A stretch of 7,766 nt of DNA, from NCBI GenBank assembly GCA_903883985.1, contig CAISDD010000377.1, positions 1-7,766 on the forward strand. Direction: 5' to 3'. The translations under genes and the position numbers were made by a program. Source of the stretch: an uncultured Pseudomonadota bacterium (GTDB lineage: Bacteria > Pseudomonadota > Gammaproteobacteria > Burkholderiales > Thiobacillaceae). Position 1 is the first letter of the stretch. Every line of letters begins with the position of its first letter. The notes under the pieces were generated by a model. The model did no database searches. It was not told the DNA's origin and saw nothing but the letters and a program-made list of their open reading frames with translations. Positions 1-4,710 of the stretch are shown one piece after another.

Positions 1-1
1 C

Positions 2-237
2 GCTAAGTGTACCAGCGGAACTGATTTGGCATCCCATCAAAGCCAACTGGCCCGCCGACAGAGTAGCATCCTTCGACAAGCTCAGGATGAACGGTAACTC
101 CATGATTCCGTTCGTGGTTAGCGGTGAGCTGTGAGCTGTGAGCTTGTCGAACAGTCGAACAGTCGAAGGATGCTACTCAGTCGGCGGGCCAGTTGGCTTT
201 GATGGGATGCCAAATCAGTTCCGCTGGTACACTTAGC
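2..237. repeat. Long near-perfect inverted repeat around a REP-like core
   Basis: The left arm (2-77) is the reverse complement of the right arm (162-237) over 76 bp, with a single mismatch (A60 against A179). Pairing stops at 1/238 outside and at 78/161 inside. The 84-bp centre contains a second, alternative dyad: 72-84 (TTCGACAAGCTCA) pairs with 139-151 (TGAGCTTGTCGAA). The stretch TTCGACAAGCTCAGGATGAACGG resembles a dispersed repeat common in intergenic regions of many Proteobacteria, known to me from memory and not searched. Transcribed or single-stranded, the element would form a very stable cruciform or hairpin. It could be a MITE-like non-autonomous element, a rearranged repeat, or an inverted duplication of a gene tail. 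No flanking target duplication can be tested because the left flank is outside the window. Confidence 0.85.
124..169. repeat. Short tandem repeats (7-mer x3, then 8-mer x3)
   Basis: GTGAGCT occurs three times head to tail at 124-130, 131-137 and 138-144. After one T, GTCGAACA occurs at 146-153 and 154-161, followed by a degenerate third copy, GTCGAAGG, at 162-169, which is also the inner edge of the right arm of the large inverted repeat. The left side of the core lacks these expansions, so they account for its asymmetry. They look like replication-slippage expansions of the REP-type motif at the base of the hairpin. The units are too short and lack spacers, so this is not a CRISPR array. Confidence 0.8.
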
Positions 238-415
238 AACCGGATCCGACTCATCCCTGGCACCGCCAAATCCAGGTCCACTCACCACAAAACTCACCGA
301 AAATAAGTCTACAAATCACCCATTCGATTGGGTCATCTAGTTAAGTTAAGAAGATCACTTCTGGCTTGGGGTATAGTACGGTACGTTCGCCAAGAACATT
401 TTGGAAGCTCTGCGC
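238..415 (+). promoter_or_regulatory. Leader and possible promoter region of the lipoprotein gene
   Basis: No gene is visible in this spacer, so the promoter of the lipoprotein gene should lie here or in the adjoining repeat. TATAGT at 372-377 is a reasonable -10 candidate, but no convincing -35 sits 16-18 bases upstream; the nearest weak match is TTAAGA at 346-351. Two small dyads are visible: ACCCA (318-322) with TGGGT (329-333), and AGAAG (349-353) with CTTCT (358-362). Either could be a weak operator or chance. The promoter assignment is tentative. Confidence 0.25.
403..407 (+). promoter_or_regulatory. Ribosome binding site deciding the lipoprotein start
   Basis: GGAAG lies 8 bases before the ATG at 416. 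An in-frame TTG at 401 would also open the frame, but it would overlap this Shine-Dalgarno and add five residues ahead of an already complete signal peptide. The ATG at 416 is therefore preferred. Confidence 0.6.
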
Positions 416-3016
416 ATGTTCTCCTTCTTCCGGCTCAGCATCTCCTCGCTAGCGCTATCCCTCCTGACCGCCTGCGGGGGAGGACAAACGGCTGTAACAG
501 CACCTAAAGCCACGCCCGCGCTGTCAGGCGGCTCGGTTATCACAGGCTTGGTGGCCACAGGGGCACCACTGCTAGGTGCTTCGATCACGATGATAGACGC
601 AACCGGCAAGTCCGTCGGCTTTGTCGATACCGCAGGAAACGCCACCACTAGCGGCAGCACTAGTCTGACCGATGGTAGTTATCGCTTGACCATGGGAGTG
701 GCGGCGGCAACTTTACCTCTAGTCATTGAGGTCTCCGGACGTAATATTGCCGGCACGCCCGTGGTCATGCATTCCATGATCACCAGCAACACCGCTCCCA
801 CAGTCGCCAATGTAACGCCTGCGACCGAGGCAGTTCTTGCCCTCCTGGTTGGCGCCAATCCAGCGAGCTTGTTCTCGGGGCAAACCCCCATCAACCCTGG
901 CATTGCTCTGCTCAGCAATTCCAATGCTGTCAGTGCTGCATCCAGTCTCGTCAAATCGATCATTGCCATCAATTTGTCTGACGCCAAGGTCGATCCGACC
1001 AAACTCGACTTCTTTCGTGATCCAAGTTTTGCGGCAAACAAGGTCGGATTCGACGCCGCGCTCGATGACCTGCGCATCCAGGTAATCCAGGTAGGTGGGC
1101 AGTATCTACTCCAGTTCTCCAACAAGATAAACGACGCGGGAACGGTTGGGGTTAACCTGGCAACGGCGAAAACCGAACTGACCTCTGGCAGTTATTTTGC
1201 TGACGTTTTCGTGGACCCGAAAAAGATCAACACAACCAGTTCGCTCGTGACGCTGACTAGCCTCTCCGGCGTGGTGGCCACAGGAGCACCATTGCTAGGC
1301 GCCTCGATTAGGATGATCGATGCCTTGGGCAACACCGTCGGCTTTCTCGATGCCGCAGGAAACGCCACTAGCGGCAGCACTAATCTAAACGATGGTAGTT
1401 ATCGCCTAACCATTGCAAGGACGACGGCCTACTTACCTTTGTTCATTGAGGTCTCGGGGCGCAACATTGCCGGTACTCCCGTGGTCCTGCATTCCATGAT
1501 CACCAGCAACACCTCTCCCGCAGTCGCCAATGTAACGCCGGCGACCGAGGCGGTTCTTGCCATCCTGGCTGGCGCCAATCCAGCGACCTTGTTCCACGGT
1601 CCCACGAGCAGCAACCCTGGCATCGCCCTGCTCAGCAATTCCATAGCTGTCAAAGCCGCATCCGACCTCATCAATACGGTCATTTTCTCATATTCCGGCG
1701 TCACGGGTGCACCGTTCGATTTCTTTGGCGATCCGAATTTCGCGGCAAACAAGACAAAACTCGACGCCGCGCTCGAAGGCCTGCGCATCCAGGTGGGACA
1801 GGACACACATAGTAAAGATCAACTCCAGTTCTCCGACAAGTTCAACACCGCTGGAACCATAGTGGTCGGGATAGACCTTGCTTTGGCAAAAACCAATCTG
1901 ACGACTGGCAATAATCTAGCTCCTGCTATCGTGATCAATAACAATTTTAACCAGTTGGTAGACCTGACTACGTTGGCTACGTTGGATAAACTAAGTTCCG
2001 ACATGAACAAGATAATCGCACTTAATGGAGATTTTGGAGATTATTCTACGCTGGTGGATACTAATTACGCCAACAATGATATCCCTGATCGCGTAAACTT
2101 CTTGCTCAATCTAAGTACCACCTTCATCAATAGTAATTACCAACTAAGCAAGTTCCAGGTAACGGGCTGCGCAGACGTGGGATGTGGACGCCTCCTGGTC
2201 TCTGCCCTTATCACCAGCAATAGTGGTCAGGTCGTAGGCTACCTCAGCGATGCTGTCTCCTACGACACCGGTACATGGCTCTTCAAAGGGGATGGACTGC
2301 TTAGTGACTTTCACTTATATCCCGCAGCCTACATCACTTATGAACGGGACGGCAATCCCACAACAGCAGCACCGATCAGTGGAGTGTTTGTGTCTATCTT
2401 AAGCAGTGATACCGGAATAGACCGCGTGATCACGACGCCCAACCAGCACGTTTTCCGCTTTACCGACTGCGGGCGCACTTACAAATGCCTATCCACTGGC
2501 CAACCCACCATTGCAACGGGTGGGGTGTCGGACACATTGCTGAAAAAAGATTTGTTGGGTAGCGATGATACCGCATCGGGAGCCAAGTACCAACTCAACT
2601 TAGCCCCCGACTATAGTAGGACGGATAATTATTACCTTCCCAGCGAATTACCCAACATTTCGAGCACCAGCTTTCCCAAGTTGGACAATATATCCTCATC
2701 GAACCCACTAAAGGCGATAGACATTATCAATGGCACTGGCCTCCGCTTCGTATCCTGGCAGACTTGGGCAGCGGCTAATCCTAACATGGAAATTATCTTG
2801 GTCAGGACAGTCATCACCGCGCCTGCGGTAGCACCTGCGGGAGCACCGATAATCATAATCACCGATGCAATCCTTCCCTTTATCGACCCTGGTAAAATCG
2901 CACTACCCGCTCCCTCTACCAAGTCACCCAGTAATGCGTCCAGCTTCCAAATTTGGCTTGGCGCCCAGGACAGCATGGGGCGGCGCTACTACAGCAACTA
3001 CACCAATATCAAATGA
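416..3016 (+). CDS. Predicted outer-membrane lipoprotein with duplicated module
   Basis: This is an 866-aa predicted lipoprotein from the ATG at 416; an in-frame TTG at 401 would give 871 aa. The N-terminus has one Arg, a hydrophobic stretch, and the lipobox LLTAC with Cys20 as the lipidated residue. Gly at +2 favours the outer membrane. Residues ~41-266 and ~284-506 are two copies of one module. Each starts with a G-x-VATGAPLLGASI segment and a DG-SYRLT strand, resembling carboxypeptidase-regulatory-like beta-sandwich domains in other betaproteobacterial lipoproteins. Each continues through NVTPATEAVLA, which resembles the 'NVTPLT' helical segment of such proteins. Residues ~510-866 match nothing I recognise; they contain two close cysteine pairs (GCADVGC and CGRTYKC) and an Ala/Pro/Ile-rich stretch near the end. 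There is no membrane anchor beyond the lipid. Lipoprotein status is well supported. The function is unknown; a cell-surface binding or structural role is only a guess. Confidence 0.85.
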   Translation: MFSFFRLSISSLALSLLTACGGGQTAVTAPKATPALSGGSVITGLVATGAPLLGASITMIDATGKSVGFVDTAGNATTSGSTSLTDGSYRLTMGVAAATLPLVIEVSGRNIAGTPVVMHSMITSNTAPTVANVTPATEAVLALLVGANPASLFSGQTPINPGIALLSNSNAVSAASSLVKSIIAINLSDAKVDPTKLDFFRDPSFAANKVGFDAALDDLRIQVIQVGGQYLLQFSNKINDAGTVGVNLATAKTELTSGSYFADVFVDPKKINTTSSLVTLTSLSGVVATGAPLLGASIRMIDALGNTVGFLDAAGNATSGSTNLNDGSYRLTIARTTAYLPLFIEVSGRNIAGTPVVLHSMITSNTSPAVANVTPATEAVLAILAGANPATLFHGPTSSNPGIALLSNSIAVKAASDLINTVIFSYSGVTGAPFDFFGDPNFAANKTKLDAALEGLRIQVGQDTHSKDQLQFSDKFNTAGTIVVGIDLALAKTNLTTGNNLAPAIVINNNFNQLVDLTTLATLDKLSSDMNKIIALNGDFGDYSTLVDTNYANNDIPDRVNFLLNLSTTFINSNYQLSKFQVTGCADVGCGRLLVSALITSNSGQVVGYLSDAVSYDTGTWLFKGDGLLSDFHLYPAAYITYERDGNPTTAAPISGVFVSILSSDTGIDRVITTPNQHVFRFTDCGRTYKCLSTGQPTIATGGVSDTLLKKDLLGSDDTASGAKYQLNLAPDYSRTDNYYLPSELPNISSTSFPKLDNISSSNPLKAIDIINGTGLRFVSWQTWAAANPNMEIILVRTVITAPAVAPAGAPIIIITDAILPFIDPGKIALPAPSTKSPSNASSFQIWLGAQDSMGRRYYSNYTNIK
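545..1933 (+). repeat. In-frame tandem duplication inside the lipoprotein gene
   Basis: Copy 1 (about 545-1213) and copy 2 (about 1268-1933) align over most of their length at an offset of 723 bases at the start, 720 after a one-codon deletion in copy 2, and 711 further on. The reading frame is kept throughout. Similarity is strong in the DNA as well as the protein: 778-843 and 1498-1563 differ at only 4 of 66 positions. Both copies encode MITSN, NVTPATEAVLA, NPGIALLSNS and FAANK. The module ends are less conserved. The edges are estimated by eye and may be off by tens of bases. Confidence 0.85.
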
Positions 3017-3046
3017 CGTTAACAATCACCTGAATCGGCAGCCCGC

Positions 3047-3134
3047 GTAGGACGAAAAAGACGACGGGCCCGGCGCCTTCCGCCGAATGACTAACATCCG
3101 GCGGAAGGCGCAAAAAACCGCTTTTCCGCCCTAC
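3047..3134. terminator. Long imperfect palindrome, possible bidirectional terminator
   Basis: The core is a perfect 13-bp stem, 3073-3085 (GCGCCTTCCGCCG) with 3099-3111, and a 13-base loop. The symmetry continues imperfectly outward: GTAGGACGAAAAAG from 3047 mirrors the complement of the sequence ending at 3134 (GTAGGGCGGAAAAG on the minus strand). It lies 31 bases past the lipoprotein stop and 20 bases past the second kinase stop, between convergent genes, where a shared terminator is expected. A run of six A (3112-3117) follows the stem on the plus strand, and minus-strand transcription meets its T-run (CTTTTT) about 12 bases after the stem. Neither is a textbook intrinsic terminator. A REP-type repeat with some terminating effect fits equally well. 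Confidence 0.5.
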
Positions 3135-3153
3135 CCCCCTACCCCGCTGCCGG

Positions 3154-4710
3154 TTACCCCGGTGCCAGATGCGGGATACGCACCTCGAATGTGCTGCCTG
3201 CCCCGGGCAGGCTTTCTACGTGAATGTCCCCACCCATCAATTCGACGATGCGCTTGCTGATCACCAATCCAAGTCCGCTGCCCCCGTAACGTCTCGTCCT
3301 GGAACCATCGAGTTGTCCAAATGGCAGGAACAGGTGGCCTATCGCTTCATGGGTGATGCCTATACCGGTGTCGCTGACGCGGAATACAAGCTGCCCGTCT
3401 TCATGATTAGCCGAGAGGGTAACACTACCGTGTTCGGTGAACTTGATTGCGTTGGTCAACAGGTTAAACAGCACCTGACCCAATCTGAGTGCATCGCACT
3501 GGCAGGGATTCGGAAGATTTGGGGCCAGTTCCACAATCAGATTGAGATGCCTGGCCCGTGCACGCTCACGCACCAATTCGACAGCATCCTCGATCACCTG
3601 GCTCAGGATGACGTCGCTTATCGTTAAATTGATCTTGCCGGTTTCGATCTTGGAAAAATCGAGGATGTCGCTGATTTGACCTAGCAGTCGCTTGCCTGAA
3701 ATGAGGATTTTCTCGAAGGCATTGTGAGCCTTCTCAGGATCGTGACATCTCAACCCGATTTCCGCAAAACCTAGTATCCCATTCAGAGGGGTACGGAGTT
3801 CGTGACTCATGTTGGAAAGAAATTCATTTCGCACACGCACAAGATTTTCGGCGGCAAGCAGGGCCTGTTCGCGGGCAAAAGAGGCGGCACGCCGCGCGCT
3901 CATATCAACGAAGCCGATGATGGCTCCACGGTTTCCCTCACCCAACGTCATGGGGTGCAGGGCATACGTGACTGGAATAGGGCGGCCATCCGCGTGCCAG
4001 TAAACTTCCGTGTCGATGCGGACCTCTTGTTCACGAGCCAATGCTTGGTGGGACGGACAGTCGGTGACAGGATAGGGGCTGCCATCTTCATGGCTGTGAT
4101 GAAACAGGGCATGGGCGTCCTGGCCGATGGCCGATTCAGGCTCGTAGCCAAGGATGCGACAGGCTTCCGGGTTGATGAAGGTAATACGGCCGGTAGCGTC
4201 AACGCCATAAAGACCGTCGGCACTGGATTGCAGGATGTGGGCAGCCCGGGCTTCGGACTTCATCAGCTCGGCCGTGCGCCGCTCCACCTGTTCTTCGAGG
4301 TGGTTGCGGTGGGCCTCCACCTCCTTGCGCAGTTGCTCCCGTTCCAGCAAATTGTGGATGCGCTGCCCGGCAATGTCGACATTGAGCGGTTTGGTGAGGT
4401 AGTCGGCAGCACCCAACGCCAGGCCGGTACTTTCCGCCTCGGTTTCCGTCATTGCAGTGACGAAAATCACGGGGATATTCCGTAGTCTAGGGTCCGCTTT
4501 GAGACGTTTGCAGACCTCGTATCCATCCATCCCGGGCATCATCACGTCAAGCAGGATCAGATCGGGCGGCATTTGTTTGGCCAAGACCAACCCTTCCTCT
4601 CCGGACGTGGCGATCTGCAATTCAAAGCGGCTCTCCAGAGCGACTCCCAGTGCAAGCAAATTCGTCGGCGTATCGTCTATGGCAAGAATTGTCGGGCGCA
4701 GATTGTTCAT
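3154..4710 (-). CDS. Response-regulator/sensor histidine kinase (REC-PAS-HisKA-HATPase)
   Basis: This is a 518-aa soluble kinase with a receiver at the front. Residues ~6-123 form a REC domain: acidic pair D12/D13, phosphoacceptor D55 in LILLDVMMPGMDG, T85, and K107 in LTKP. A coiled coil (~124-157) leads to one PAS domain (~158-272). HisKA covers ~294-358 with the autophosphorylated H303 in MSHELRTPLNG. The HATPase covers ~405-513: N box N416/N420, G1 DTGIGI (447-452), F box FLPF (461-464) and G2 GGSGLGL (476-482). All catalytic residues are present, and no signal peptide or membrane segment is seen. The ATG at 4710 is preferred to the in-frame ATG at 4725 because GGAGGAG lies between them. 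The ATG overlaps the upstream kinase stop as ATGA. D55 could accept phosphate from the upstream hybrid kinase and tune this kinase; that is inference. Signal and output partner are unknown. Confidence 0.93.
   Translation of the reverse strand: MNNLRPTILAIDDTPTNLLALGVALESRFELQIATSGEEGLVLAKQMPPDLILLDVMMPGMDGYEVCKRLKADPRLRNIPVIFVTAMTETEAESTGLALGAADYLTKPLNVDIAGQRIHNLLEREQLRKEVEAHRNHLEEQVERRTAELMKSEARAAHILQSSADGLYGVDATGRITFINPEACRILGYEPESAIGQDAHALFHHSHEDGSPYPVTDCPSHQALAREQEVRIDTEVYWHADGRPIPVTYALHPMTLGEGNRGAIIGFVDMSARRAASFAREQALLAAENLVRVRNEFLSNMSHELRTPLNGILGFAEIGLRCHDPEKAHNAFEKILISGKRLLGQISDILDFSKIETGKINLTISDVILSQVIEDAVELVRERARARHLNLIVELAPNLPNPCQCDALRLGQVLFNLLTNAIKFTEHGSVTLSANHEDGQLVFRVSDTGIGITHEAIGHLFLPFGQLDGSRTRRYGGSGLGLVISKRIVELMGGDIHVESLPGAGSTFEVRIPHLAPG

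Noticed and set aside
124..169. Possible CRISPR array
   Set aside because: The repeat units are 7 and 8 bases with no spacers, so they are simple tandem repeats.
238..415. Sigma-54 type promoter ahead of the lipoprotein gene
   Set aside because: TGGC occurs, but no GC-type -12 element is found at the required spacing.
355..660. 101-residue minus-strand frame at the start of the lipoprotein gene
   Set aside because: It overlaps the signal peptide and first module on the opposite strand. Related antisense frames recur in the second module, as expected from the duplication and not from a gene.
2815..2880. Third partial copy of the lipoprotein module (VAPAGAPIIIITDA resembles VATGAPLLGASITMIDA)
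   Set aside because: The similarity covers only a few low-complexity Ala/Gly/Pro/Ile residues and does not continue, so it is likely coincidence.
3802..4485. 227-residue open frame on the plus strand opposite the second kinase
   Set aside because: It is antisense to the PAS, coiled-coil and receiver coding sequence, with no family features. It is a shadow of the real gene.
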